Assembly: GCA_016937035.1 (NCBI GenBank)
Contig: JAFGWS010000093.1
Location: 1-58,518 of the forward strand
Source: Pontiellaceae bacterium
GTDB taxonomy: Bacteria; Verrucomicrobiota; Kiritimatiellia; Kiritimatiellales; Pontiellaceae
Direction of reading: 5' to 3'
Length of the DNA stretch: 58,518 bases
The notes under the pieces were generated by a model that was not told where the DNA came from, searched no databases, and saw nothing but the letters and a program-made list of their open reading frames with translations. Position 1 is the first letter of the stretch, and each line of letters opens with the position of its first letter. The position numbers and the translations under genes are program-made. Shown one piece after another: positions 34,387 through 42,808 of the stretch.

Positions 34387-35577
34387 ATGAGAAAACTTTT
34401 AATTACATTATCATTATTTGGAGTATCGTTCACCTGCGCACAGGAGACCGAACCCCCCACGATTTCTGAAGCACTGGAAAACCTGTTCAACAAATCGACC
34501 ACCGAAGCTAAACTCCCAGCGGAAAAGCCGATTTATCTAAAACTTGTCCCCAGTCAAACCAGCGAGCGCAGCACGCTGATCTACCGCTGTCGTTATATCA
34601 GCGCAAAATCAATCATCGATTCCATTGAGAGTGCTACCTCGCCGACCGGAACGGTGGAAACATCGGATGAGCAGAACATCATTACGATCAACGATGAAAA
34701 TGCACAACTGAGTGAAATTCAGGAGCTGCTGCTGTCGCTGGATATCCCGACGCCGCAGGTCCTGGTTGAAGCGGAAATCATCGAAGTGCAGATGGGCAAC
34801 GGCTCTGAATGGGACGCCGGGCTCAGCCTCGGATATGACGGAAGCAGCGCCGGCACCCTCCTTGGCGGCGTTAAGGGCTACCCTTTGGGCACAGCACTCT
34901 ATCCCTCTGATAACGGAACGTGGATTGATATTGTGGGCGACATACAGGACAATGTGGACATCAATGCCCGGCTGCGGTGGCTGGAGAACAATGATAAGGC
35001 GGAAATTCTTTCCTCTCCCAACCTGCTGGTTGATTTGGGAACCACGGCAACGGTCTCGACCGGAACAGACCAGCCGCTGCTGAACGTCAGCGTCAACAAT
35101 GGAGTCAGCCAAGAATCGGTCTACTACAAACGAACCGGCGTCAACCTGCGGGTAACCCCTCAGATGATCAACAAAGACTCGGTTACCCTGCAGGTTCGTC
35201 CGGAAGTCACGTCCGTGGTCGGCTATGCAAAGCTGAGCGCATCCTCCGAGCCGCCGATCATTTCTGTTCGAAACATTGACACCAAGCTCAATGTGAAAAA
35301 CGGCGGTGTGGTCATGATGGGAGGCCTCTACTCCAGCAAGGATATTGAAAGAGAGGAGCGCGTTCCGATTCTTTCCTACATCCCCTTTATCGGTCGGCTC
35401 TTCCGGAGCACCACCGTTACTCAGGAGCAGGTCCAATTGATCTTCCTGCTGAAGGTAACCATCGTTCCCGAATCCCTCGACAGTGTTCTGAAGAATATGG
35501 ATTTGTCGAAGGAGGAAGTAATGGGTGCCGGCGAAATTCTGCGCGGTGTGCTGGAACCGGAAGCGACTGAGGAATAA
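34387..35577 (+). CDS. Compact outer-membrane secretin, first gene of a MacAB-like operon
   Basis: A 396-residue secretin. Signal peptide 1-18, then a short linker, one N1/NolW-like ring domain (about 60-125: LIYRCRYISAKSIIDSIESA ... LSEIQELLLSLDIPTPQVLV), then the secretin barrel (about 126-380). Hallmarks are PQVLVEAEIIEV, NDKAEILSSPNLLVDLGTTA, GVNLRVTPQMI and the C-terminal VPILSYIPFIGRLFRSTTVT followed by EQVQLIFLLKVTIVP, the family consensus. It lacks the N0 and N2/N3 domains of GspD and the AMIN domain of PilQ, and no T2SS or pilus gene is near. It is followed at 5 bases by the adaptor gene, then the ATPase and permease. Ribosome site AAGGATATCTAA. Confidence 0.9.
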   Translation: MRKLLITLSLFGVSFTCAQETEPPTISEALENLFNKSTTEAKLPAEKPIYLKLVPSQTSERSTLIYRCRYISAKSIIDSIESATSPTGTVETSDEQNIITINDENAQLSEIQELLLSLDIPTPQVLVEAEIIEVQMGNGSEWDAGLSLGYDGSSAGTLLGGVKGYPLGTALYPSDNGTWIDIVGDIQDNVDINARLRWLENNDKAEILSSPNLLVDLGTTATVSTGTDQPLLNVSVNNGVSQESVYYKRTGVNLRVTPQMINKDSVTLQVRPEVTSVVGYAKLSASSEPPIISVRNIDTKLNVKNGGVVMMGGLYSSKDIEREERVPILSYIPFIGRLFRSTTVTQEQVQLIFLLKVTIVPESLDSVLKNMDLSKEEVMGAGEILRGVLEPEATEE

Positions 35578-35582
35578 GCACC

Positions 35583-37070
35583 ATGTTTAAATTCAGAACA
35601 CAAAAAACCATAGTCGCCGGGCTGCTGCTGCCCCTCCTTTGCGCAACCCTGCTCACAGGCTGCTCCAAGGAAAAAGAGGCGGACAAAACGATGGACAAGC
35701 TCTTCACGGCGCGTAAGTCGGACCTTATGATCGGTACCCTCCTGCGCGGAACCGTGAATGCAAAGAAAAAGCATAAACTCTCCCCGGAATCAGCTTACCG
35801 CAACAAGCTGACCTGGATTGAAAAGGAAAACACTTCTGTCAAAAAAGGTGACGTAGTCATCCGTTTTGAAACGCAGGAGCTGCTCGATGAAATCGCCGAG
35901 CGCCGCGAAGATCTGGAGATCCAAAAGAAAAACCTTGAAGTCACAAAGGAAGAAAAGCGCATTCTGTTGAGTGAAAACCAGAGCAGCCTGCGCGTTTCCA
36001 GCGACAGAGTCGTGTCGGCCGAAGAAGACTATGCCCGTTATTATAAATATGATGGGAAAAAAGCTAAAGACGACATGATGGAGCGGGTGGATTCCTACGA
36101 GCTCGCCTTGGAAAGCGCCAAGGAGGACTATCGCGCCCAAATGGATCTGATCAGCAACACGATCTTTGACAACGAAGCCAGCAAAGAGCGGGCCCTTTCG
36201 ATTCTGGAACAACGGAAGAATACGGTCGAACAGCGCGAACAAAATTACGAGGATGCCAAGTTCCAGCTCAAAATATTCAAAAAATATACCTACCCCAACA
36301 CCCTGACGACCAAAAAGAATCAGCTGGAACAAGCGGAACTGAATCATGAAAGGGTTTTGGTGAGTACCGCCTCACGCGTCATTCAGAAAGACGAAGAAAT
36401 TGCCCGCGATGAAGCCCGTATTGCGCGTGCCGAATCTGAACTGGCGCGTTTGGAAAGTTATATTCCAATGATGGAAATCAAAGCCCCGGTGGACGGCATT
36501 CTGGTCTACGGCGATGTGGACCGAAACAACAGTCAGGTCGAAGAGATTGAAGTCGGTATGGAGTGTCACCGCAACCGGGTGATTGCCACCATCCCGGAAA
36601 TGGACAACCTGATTGTCAACTTTGACATCCCCGAACAGTTCCGTCACCGCATCAATTCAGGAGACAAAGTGATCATCACCCCGGACTCCATCCCATCGCT
36701 CAAAATCAATGGGGCCGTCGATACGATTGCGGTGGTCCCTGTGAATCAGGTTTCGTGGGATACCACATCGCCGAAAATTTATGCCTCCACCATCACGCTC
36801 GATCAGCAAAATCGACAGTTGGTGAGCGGAATGAGCGTTCAGATCGAGGTCATTGATGAGGTCATTGAAGGCGCAATCAACATACCGGTTGAAGCCGTAT
36901 TTGAGGAAGACGGCGAAAACTTTGTCTATATCGCCGTAGGCAACGTCCCGAAAAAGCAGCCGGTTACCCTCGGCAAATCGAACGACCAGTCTGTCCACGT
37001 CATAGAAGGTGTTGAAGAGGGCGACAAGATTTTCCTCTACAGTCCTTACAAGCTGGAAGCGTCGGAATAA
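35583..37070 (+). CDS. Lipoprotein periplasmic adaptor (HlyD/MacA-like) with long coiled coil
   Basis: A 495-residue membrane-fusion (periplasmic adaptor) protein. Lipoprotein signal ends CATLLTGC|SKEK (Cys27), so it is anchored by lipid. Order: barrel/lipoyl half 1 (about 45-95, KKGDVVIRFETQELLDEIAE), a very long alpha-helical hairpin (about 96-290) rich in Glu/Arg/Lys heptads, lipoyl half 2 (PMMEIKAPVDGILVYGDVDR, about 299-318), beta-barrel (RVIATIPEMDNLIVNFDIPE) and membrane-proximal domain (INIPVEAVFEEDGENFVYIA). The hairpin is longer than I expect for E. coli MacA, which would suit contact with a partner other than TolC. It starts 5 bases after the secretin stop. Confidence 0.9.
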   Translation: MFKFRTQKTIVAGLLLPLLCATLLTGCSKEKEADKTMDKLFTARKSDLMIGTLLRGTVNAKKKHKLSPESAYRNKLTWIEKENTSVKKGDVVIRFETQELLDEIAERREDLEIQKKNLEVTKEEKRILLSENQSSLRVSSDRVVSAEEDYARYYKYDGKKAKDDMMERVDSYELALESAKEDYRAQMDLISNTIFDNEASKERALSILEQRKNTVEQREQNYEDAKFQLKIFKKYTYPNTLTTKKNQLEQAELNHERVLVSTASRVIQKDEEIARDEARIARAESELARLESYIPMMEIKAPVDGILVYGDVDRNNSQVEEIEVGMECHRNRVIATIPEMDNLIVNFDIPEQFRHRINSGDKVIITPDSIPSLKINGAVDTIAVVPVNQVSWDTTSPKIYASTITLDQQNRQLVSGMSVQIEVIDEVIEGAINIPVEAVFEEDGENFVYIAVGNVPKKQPVTLGKSNDQSVHVIEGVEEGDKIFLYSPYKLEASE

Positions 37071-37072
37071 TC

Positions 37073-37765
37073 ATGAGCGTATCGCGGGAAATCATTCGGC
37101 TCGAAAATCTCGAAAAAACCTACTTCAAAAAATCGCTGGCGGTACCGGTGCTCAAGGGGATCAACCTCTCGATTTATGAAGGAGAGTTTAACGGAATTAT
37201 GGGCACATCGGGTTCGGGCAAAACCACCATGCTCAACATTCTCGGCCTGCTCGATGTCCCGACCGGTGGAAAATATTTTCTGGACGGCGAGGAGGTGGAA
37301 CACTTTTCCGATGACCACCTCGCCCTGCTGCGTAACCGAAAAATCGGCTACATCTTCCAGAGCTTCAACCTATCGTCCCATCTGACGATCGGCCAGAACA
37401 TTGAAGTTCCGATGATTTACGGCGAAATTCCGAAGCGTGAGCGTGTGAAACGGGCAAAAGAGCTGGCGGAAAGCGTTGGGCTCGGGCACCGAATGAACCA
37501 CCGCCCTGCCGAACTCTCCGGCGGAGAATGCCAGCGGACTGCCATTGCGCGGGCACTGGCCAATGAGCCGGCCTATCTCCTGGCCGATGAGCCGACAGGA
37601 AACCTCGACGAAAAAACCGGCGAAGAAATCCTGCGGCTGTTCCACGATCTGCACGAACAGCAGCAGGTAACCATTGTAATGGTAACCCATAACCCGGAAT
37701 TGGAATCGCACTTTGACCGGGTGATTCGTCTACGTGACGGACGGGTGGTTTCCGAGAACGACTAG
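37073..37765 (+). CDS. LolD/MacB-type ABC transporter ATPase
   Basis: A 230-residue ATPase with complete motifs: Walker A IMGTSGSGKTTMLN (about residues 42-55), Q-loop YIFQSFNLSSHL, signature LSGGECQRTAIARALANEPA, Walker B YLLADEPTGNLDE and the H-loop VMVTHNPELE. The LSGGE(C/Q)QR and GTSGSGKTT forms are typical of the MacB/LolD/FtsE subfamily, which works with FtsX-like permeases by mechanotransmission. In E. coli MacB the ATPase is fused to the permease; here it is separate. It begins 2 bases after the adaptor stop, overlapping signals, so translation is coupled. Confidence 0.95.
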   Translation: MSVSREIIRLENLEKTYFKKSLAVPVLKGINLSIYEGEFNGIMGTSGSGKTTMLNILGLLDVPTGGKYFLDGEEVEHFSDDHLALLRNRKIGYIFQSFNLSSHLTIGQNIEVPMIYGEIPKRERVKRAKELAESVGLGHRMNHRPAELSGGECQRTAIARALANEPAYLLADEPTGNLDEKTGEEILRLFHDLHEQQQVTIVMVTHNPELESHFDRVIRLRDGRVVSEND

Positions 37766-37779
37766 AAAAGGAACTTAAG

Positions 37780-39042
37780 ATGCTGATACAGGATCTCTTC
37801 ACACTATCCATGCACAATCTGTTCCTTCACAAGATCAGGTCGTTCCTGACCTCGCTGGGCATCATCTTCGGGGTAGGCAGTGTGATTTCTATGCTGGCCA
37901 TCTCCGGCGGCGCAAAAAAAGAAGCATTGGCGCAGATTGATGCCATGGGCATCGACAAAATCATTGTCTATACCAAAGTCAAGGAGCAGGGCGGAAACAC
38001 CTCCAGCACTTCGACAACCTCGATTCTCGACTATGGACTCAACTATTCCGATTACGACAGTATCCTGAAAATGGGGAACATAAATCGGGTTACCACCGCC
38101 CGCAGGCTGCGGACGCCGATCACCCGAGGACTCGAAACCCTCGATATTGAACTTTTCTGGGTATCGCTCCACTTTCATGAAGATGTCAACTGCGATGTGG
38201 TGAAGGGGCGCTGGCTCACGCCCTCCGACTTCGAAAACAGCAGCACCGTCTGTGTGATCGGAAAGAATGTAAAACGCAAGTTGTTTGGTCTCGAGGCAAC
38301 AGAGATCATCGGCAAAACCATTACTGCCGGCAGAAGCAACCTAAGAGTGGTCGGTGTAATCGAAAACAAAGCCGACTCCAAAGTGGAAGGTATTAACAAC
38401 CTCAACGACTCCATCTTTATTCCATCCTCAACCGGAAAATCTATTTTCACGGAGTATGAAATGATCGGAACCCGGACCTCCGCCGCCATTCATCACGTCG
38501 AAAACGACCTCTTCATTGTAAAAGTCGACGACCTTGAAGTGATTGACCATACCGCCAAACGAATCAGCGCGTTCATGGATCAGGCTCACAAAACGAAGGA
38601 CTGGGGCATCAGCGTCCCCCTCAACCTGCTCCGAAAAAAAGAAGCTACACAGAATATCTTCACCATTGTGATGGGCTCTATTGCCGGAATCTCGCTGATT
38701 GTCGGAGGCATCGGCATCATGAATATCATGCTCGCCAACGTATATGAACGACGCAAGGAAATCGGCATACGCCGCGCCATGGGCGCGCGCAAGCGCGATA
38801 TCCTTTACCAATTCCTCATCGAAACAATATTCCTTACCGTGATCGGCGGACTGTTCGGCATCGGCCTGGGCATCGGCATTGCGGAAACCATAACCCGCCT
38901 GACCGGAATGCCTTCCGAAGTGTCACTCCTGAGCATTGTTGGCTCCATGGCCATTTCCGGCATGGTCGGCATTGTCTTCGGCACCTATCCCGCCTGGAAA
39001 GCCGCCAACGAAAATCCTATCAAAGCGCTCAATGCTGAGTAA
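37780..39042 (+). CDS. MacB/FtsX-type ABC permease
   Basis: A 420-residue permease. First membrane helix about 20-45 (IRSFLTSLGIIFGVGSVISM), a large periplasmic MacB_PCD-type domain (about 46-290), then three C-terminal helices (about 290-420) with GIGIMNIMLANVYERRKEIG, RRAMGARKRDILYQFLIETI and a final PAWKAANENPIKALNAE. This is the MacB/LolC FtsX family layout. With the partner ATPase it should move a substrate from the periplasm into the adaptor-secretin conduit. It starts 14 bases after the ATPase stop with AAAAGGAACTTAAG as ribosome site. Confidence 0.95.
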   Translation: MLIQDLFTLSMHNLFLHKIRSFLTSLGIIFGVGSVISMLAISGGAKKEALAQIDAMGIDKIIVYTKVKEQGGNTSSTSTTSILDYGLNYSDYDSILKMGNINRVTTARRLRTPITRGLETLDIELFWVSLHFHEDVNCDVVKGRWLTPSDFENSSTVCVIGKNVKRKLFGLEATEIIGKTITAGRSNLRVVGVIENKADSKVEGINNLNDSIFIPSSTGKSIFTEYEMIGTRTSAAIHHVENDLFIVKVDDLEVIDHTAKRISAFMDQAHKTKDWGISVPLNLLRKKEATQNIFTIVMGSIAGISLIVGGIGIMNIMLANVYERRKEIGIRRAMGARKRDILYQFLIETIFLTVIGGLFGIGLGIGIAETITRLTGMPSEVSLLSIVGSMAISGMVGIVFGTYPAWKAANENPIKALNAE

Positions 39043-39075
39043 GATATCGACTATCTTCAACATCAGGAGCATCCA

Positions 39076-39834
39076 ATGGAACCATCCAAACGTATAGCCA
39101 TCATTACTGGAGCAACCTCTGGAATTGGAAAAGCAACCGCACAGCGGTTTATCGAAGTCGGGATTCAGGTGGTCGGCAACGGGCGCAACGCTGAAAAGCT
39201 GCAGGCGCTGGAGCAGGAACTCGGCAAAAACTTTTGCGGCGTGGCAGGCGATGCCTCGGACGAATCCACCGTAGACCAACTCTTTGAAACGGCCATCGAG
39301 CGCTTTGGGCGGGAACCGGATATTGTCGTGGCCAACGCCGGGCGTGGCCTCGGCGGAGCCGTCCGTACAGCCGATCTTTCACAGCTTGAAGAGATGCTCA
39401 ACATCAACGTAGCCGGCGTACTTTATCTAACGCAGAAAGCGTCCCAGCTAATGATCAAAACGCAGGAGACCGCCTTCCCGAAAACCGCCGCCGATATCGT
39501 CATCATCGGCTCCGTCGCAGGAAGACACGTCACCGCATTCAGCGCTGTTTACAGCGCCACCAAGTTTGCCGTCCACGCACTCGCCGAAGGCCTTCGCCGC
39601 GACGTCGGCCCCAAAGGCGTGCGCGTTTCGCTGATCCAGCCGGGCATTATCATCAGCGGATTTCAGGAAGGGGCAAACTACAGCGATGAGCTCGTCGAAA
39701 GCTTCCACAAAAACTTTGGTCCCTTGCCCTCGTGCAACGACATTGCCGACACCATTCGCCACATCGTCTCCCTGCCGCCGCATGTAAACATCAGCGACAT
39801 CGTCGTCCGCGCCACCCGTCAGGATTATCCTTAA
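39076..39834 (+). CDS. Short-chain dehydrogenase/reductase (SDR)
   Basis: A 252-residue classical SDR. NAD(P) binding: IIATG-type loop ITGATSGIGKATAQRF (about residues 9-24). Catalytic residues: Ser in VIIGSVAGRHV and the YxxxK motif AVYSATKFAV. VVANAGRGLGG gives the N-A-G motif, and VSLIQPGIIISGF follows. It lies 33 bases after the permease gene on the same strand, so it may be the fifth gene of the operon. The substrate is not predictable; a role in making the exported compound is a guess. Confidence 0.9.
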   Translation: MEPSKRIAIITGATSGIGKATAQRFIEVGIQVVGNGRNAEKLQALEQELGKNFCGVAGDASDESTVDQLFETAIERFGREPDIVVANAGRGLGGAVRTADLSQLEEMLNINVAGVLYLTQKASQLMIKTQETAFPKTAADIVIIGSVAGRHVTAFSAVYSATKFAVHALAEGLRRDVGPKGVRVSLIQPGIIISGFQEGANYSDELVESFHKNFGPLPSCNDIADTIRHIVSLPPHVNISDIVVRATRQDYP

Positions 39835-39902
39835 AACGGGCTCATGCACCCGCGGCCAGTTCCTCAAAACCGGGCGGCGCTACTGAGCACAGCCTGCGGT
39901 GG

Positions 39903-39920
39903 GCAGGCAGAGATGCCTGC
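39903..39920. repeat. GCAGGCA...TGCCTGC palindrome
   Basis: GCAGGCA (39903-39909), loop GAGA, TGCCTGC (39914-39920), in the spacer between the SDR gene and the convergent large membrane protein. It is the third of the same family (with 8118-8134 and 23850-23866). Confidence 0.7.
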
Positions 39921-39981
39921 TCTACATTTTTCACCAGCTGTAGTTCATTTCACAACGCGCTAATTATGGCCCGGCCCCGAC

Positions 39982-41955
39982 TCAGCGGTTGAAGAGGTTG
40001 TTGAGCAGGCCGCCGGCGGCATCTTCGACGGGTTTGGTTGCGCCGTTGAGAATACCGTCGACTTTATCACCCAATGCTCCGCCTAGGAGGTCTCCGGCCT
40101 CTTCGCCGATTTTGTCTTTCAGTTCATCGTTGAGGCGCTGTTTCGCTTCGTCGATTTCATCATCGATCTTCTGATGGAGCTCCTCCGTATACTCATCCAT
40201 CATGGCTCCGGCGCGGCGGGCCAGCTGTGTTTTTCCCGCGGCGATGAGCGACTGCTTGAGGTTGGCGGTCAGCTTATCTACATCGACCTTGACGCGCGGC
40301 GCGTAGAGCGGGCCGATGAGCGAGCCTTCAATGGAAAGCTGCTCGACCGATGCAAAAACTTCGCTAGCGAGGTCCGCATCCATCCCCAGAATTTTTCCCC
40401 CTTCATCCACGTCTGCCTTCATGCCGTGAACGAGCAGCGAAAAGGGCAGTTCAAGGCCGTCGAGCGAAAAGGTGCCTTCGGTGCGGATATCCACTTTGCC
40501 TTCCTGGAACGAGATGGGGAAGGAATCGCTGGTTTCCAGATGTTTACCGAAGTTCAACGCATTCAGATGAACCGCCAGCGCGTGCGGGGTGTCCGGGGAA
40601 TCAAAGCGCAGAGTAACTTGTGCCAGCGCGTCGCCATCCGCAGCTTTCCCGTTCTCAAACGGTTTGAGCGCAAGTTCGGTGGCTTTCTGATTCAGCCGCG
40701 GGTTGCTGCTGAGTTCGGTGCCGACCAGCGCCTGCGGCGGGAGGCTGTTTCCGAGGTCGATATCCACAATCTCAATTCGGTGGATCAGCCATGCCGGGTG
40801 TTCATTGGTAAGATCAGCGACGGCTTTGAGATAGCCGTCCTGCTCTGCGGTGCGGTGGGCCTCTTCCAGAGCCATTTCCGGCGCTTCTTTTTCGGAGCGC
40901 TTTTGGAGATATTCATAGAGCTTGCTCCCATATTTTTCCACGTTTTCGGCTTTGGCGAAATAGTCCTTCAGCGTTTTCCCTCGGGCGTCATCTGAAGGCT
41001 CTTTATCTTTGGGCGGCTTTCTTTTTTCAGGATAAAGTGCTCCGGGTTTTTCGCGGAGAACATCACGCTTTACCATGCTGCCGGAGAGGAGGTCGATCGT
41101 GAAGCGCCTGGCCAGCAGATCGCGTACATGGAGTTCGGCCTTGAGCGATTCAACCTCAAACAGATTGTGTGTCGGTTTATCGGGATCGGTAATCTGCAAG
41201 CCTTTAATCCGAAGGCTGCCGCGTGCGAGCGATAGATGGGCATCGGCAATATCCACCTGTGCGCCGGTGATGGCGGAGATCGATTTTTGAATGCTTTTTT
41301 TGAGCGTGAAGTCGAGCAGGAAAAATTCCATCGCTAAGCTGATCAGTAAAACAACGCCCACCAGAATGAGTCCGGCCTTGCGGAAAAGCGGTTCTTTTTT
41401 TGTCTCCTCCATTTCGTGTTGGGACAACTTGCTTTTTCCGAAAGCGAGCCGAAGGAGAAAGCGTGAAAACTTGTTGCCGACGGCTTTGCCGATCTTCTCG
41501 TGTTCTGCCGCTCGGAGCATCTTTGAGCGGGTACGCATGACGATGGAGGAAAAAAGCAGGCCGAATCCAAGGCCGATCACCAGTGCATACGGCAGCCCGC
41601 CGACCATGGCATAGACATCCAGCTTCATCAGTGCCGTACCCGGTGCATTGACCAGTGCGCGGAAGAGCCCTTCCAGACCCATATTATGAATCATGCCGAA
41701 GCCGGTGAGAAAGCAGACCTTCGCCAACAGCAGACTCAACGGTTTACCGATCGCGAGGCCGAGCATGACAAAGCTGAAGTTAGCGTTCAGCAGCAGGGTC
41801 ATCAGAAACGCCAGCAGCAGCGTCAGACTGACGGCGGGGTTAAACGCAATCAGAACGCCGAACAGCGTGCCCAAAAGGATTTCTCTTCTCCCCGCGCCGC
41901 CGCGAAGAATTTTGCCAATCTTCCGAATAAATTTTACAGGGTTCAGCGGGCTCAT
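39982..41955 (-). CDS. DUF2062-like membrane domain fused to AsmA-like/TIGR03545-like protein
   Basis: A 657-residue protein; start at 41955 follows GGAGGATGTT. The N-terminal third (about 1-160) has the layout of DUF2062/TIGR03546 proteins: GRREILLGTLFGVLIAFNPA, LTLLLAFLMTLLLNANFSFV, then two further hydrophobic pairs. A second membrane anchor sits at about 195-220. The rest (about 230-657) resembles the AsmA-like TIGR03545 family: ITGAQVDIADAHLSLARGSL, IKGLQITDPDKPTHNLFEVE, ELHVRDLLARRFTIDLLSGS, and a coiled C-terminus (EELHQKIDDEIDEAKQRLND). As I recall, the two families usually occur as adjacent separate genes; here they are one. AsmA-like proteins are linked to lipid transfer to the outer membrane. 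Confidence 0.7.
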   Translation of the reverse strand: MSPLNPVKFIRKIGKILRGGAGRREILLGTLFGVLIAFNPAVSLTLLLAFLMTLLLNANFSFVMLGLAIGKPLSLLLAKVCFLTGFGMIHNMGLEGLFRALVNAPGTALMKLDVYAMVGGLPYALVIGLGFGLLFSSIVMRTRSKMLRAAEHEKIGKAVGNKFSRFLLRLAFGKSKLSQHEMEETKKEPLFRKAGLILVGVVLLISLAMEFFLLDFTLKKSIQKSISAITGAQVDIADAHLSLARGSLRIKGLQITDPDKPTHNLFEVESLKAELHVRDLLARRFTIDLLSGSMVKRDVLREKPGALYPEKRKPPKDKEPSDDARGKTLKDYFAKAENVEKYGSKLYEYLQKRSEKEAPEMALEEAHRTAEQDGYLKAVADLTNEHPAWLIHRIEIVDIDLGNSLPPQALVGTELSSNPRLNQKATELALKPFENGKAADGDALAQVTLRFDSPDTPHALAVHLNALNFGKHLETSDSFPISFQEGKVDIRTEGTFSLDGLELPFSLLVHGMKADVDEGGKILGMDADLASEVFASVEQLSIEGSLIGPLYAPRVKVDVDKLTANLKQSLIAAGKTQLARRAGAMMDEYTEELHQKIDDEIDEAKQRLNDELKDKIGEEAGDLLGGALGDKVDGILNGATKPVEDAAGGLLNNLFNR

Positions 41956-42116
41956 AACATCCTCCAATTTTCGTGCCCAAAAGTTTAGATTTAACTCACA
42001 CGTCCGGTCAATAGAATTGGCAGGCCCATTCGGGGCGACAAAATAGTACACATATTGTCCTTGATTCGTGCGGGCTCCCTGTCTAGCTTCTTCTGAAACA
42101 AAAAAAGGAGACTGTC

Positions 42117-42614
42117 ATGGCTAAAATCACTCTGAAGGGGAATCCGGTAAACACCGTGGGCAAACTTCCTCCCGTCGGCAGCGTTGCTCCGGTTTTCCGC
42201 GGCGTGAAGACCGACCTTTCCGAATGCGCTCTTTCTGATTTCGCAGGCAGGAAGGTTGTCTTAAACATATTCCCCAGTATCGATACCGGCGTTTGCGCCG
42301 CCTCGACCCGCAAGTTCAACGAGGCGGCCGGCGCCTTGGATAATACGGTCGTGCTGTGTGTTTCGGTGGATCTGCCGTTCGCCCTCGGCCGATTCTGCGG
42401 TGCGGAAGGCCTGGATAACGTTGTTCCCGTCTCCGTCTTCCGCGATCCCGGGTTCGGCACCGGCTACGGGGTGACGATCTCCGACGGGGTTCTGGCGGGC
42501 TTGCTTTCCCGGGCCGTCGTTGTGCTGGATGAAGGCGGCAAGGTGGTCTATACGGAGCAGGTTCCCGAAATCACGGAAGAACCCAACTACGAAGCCGCCC
42601 TGGCCGCGCTTTAA
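42117..42614 (+). CDS. tpx: Thiol peroxidase Tpx
   Basis: A 165-residue atypical 2-Cys peroxiredoxin of the Tpx family. Peroxidatic Cys60 in [16 protein letters not shown], resolving Cys94 in [13 protein letters not shown], family start [19 protein letters not shown] and end [20 protein letters not shown]. It reduces H2O2 and alkyl hydroperoxides with thioredoxin. Ribosome site AAAAAGGAGACTGTC. It is a single gene. Confidence 0.96.
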   Translation: MAKITLKGNPVNTVGKLPPVGSVAPVFRGVKTDLSECALSDFAGRKVVLNIFPSIDTGVCAASTRKFNEAAGALDNTVVLCVSVDLPFALGRFCGAEGLDNVVPVSVFRDPGFGTGYGVTISDGVLAGLLSRAVVVLDEGGKVVYTEQVPEITEEPNYEAALAAL

Positions 42615-42808
42615 TTCCGCAGCTGAGGGAACGCTCGAATGTGACGAGGGGGCTTTCGAAAATCTGCGTTCGGGAAGGGGAAACCGGAAAGATTGGGAAC
42701 TTTAAAGGATTGATTTGCGGCGATGGATGACTTAGTACGTGGGCGTTCAATCTGCGTTCTGTTTTTGAGGCTCCGGCATCTGGAACCGTTTAATGGAAAA
42801 AGTTTGTC

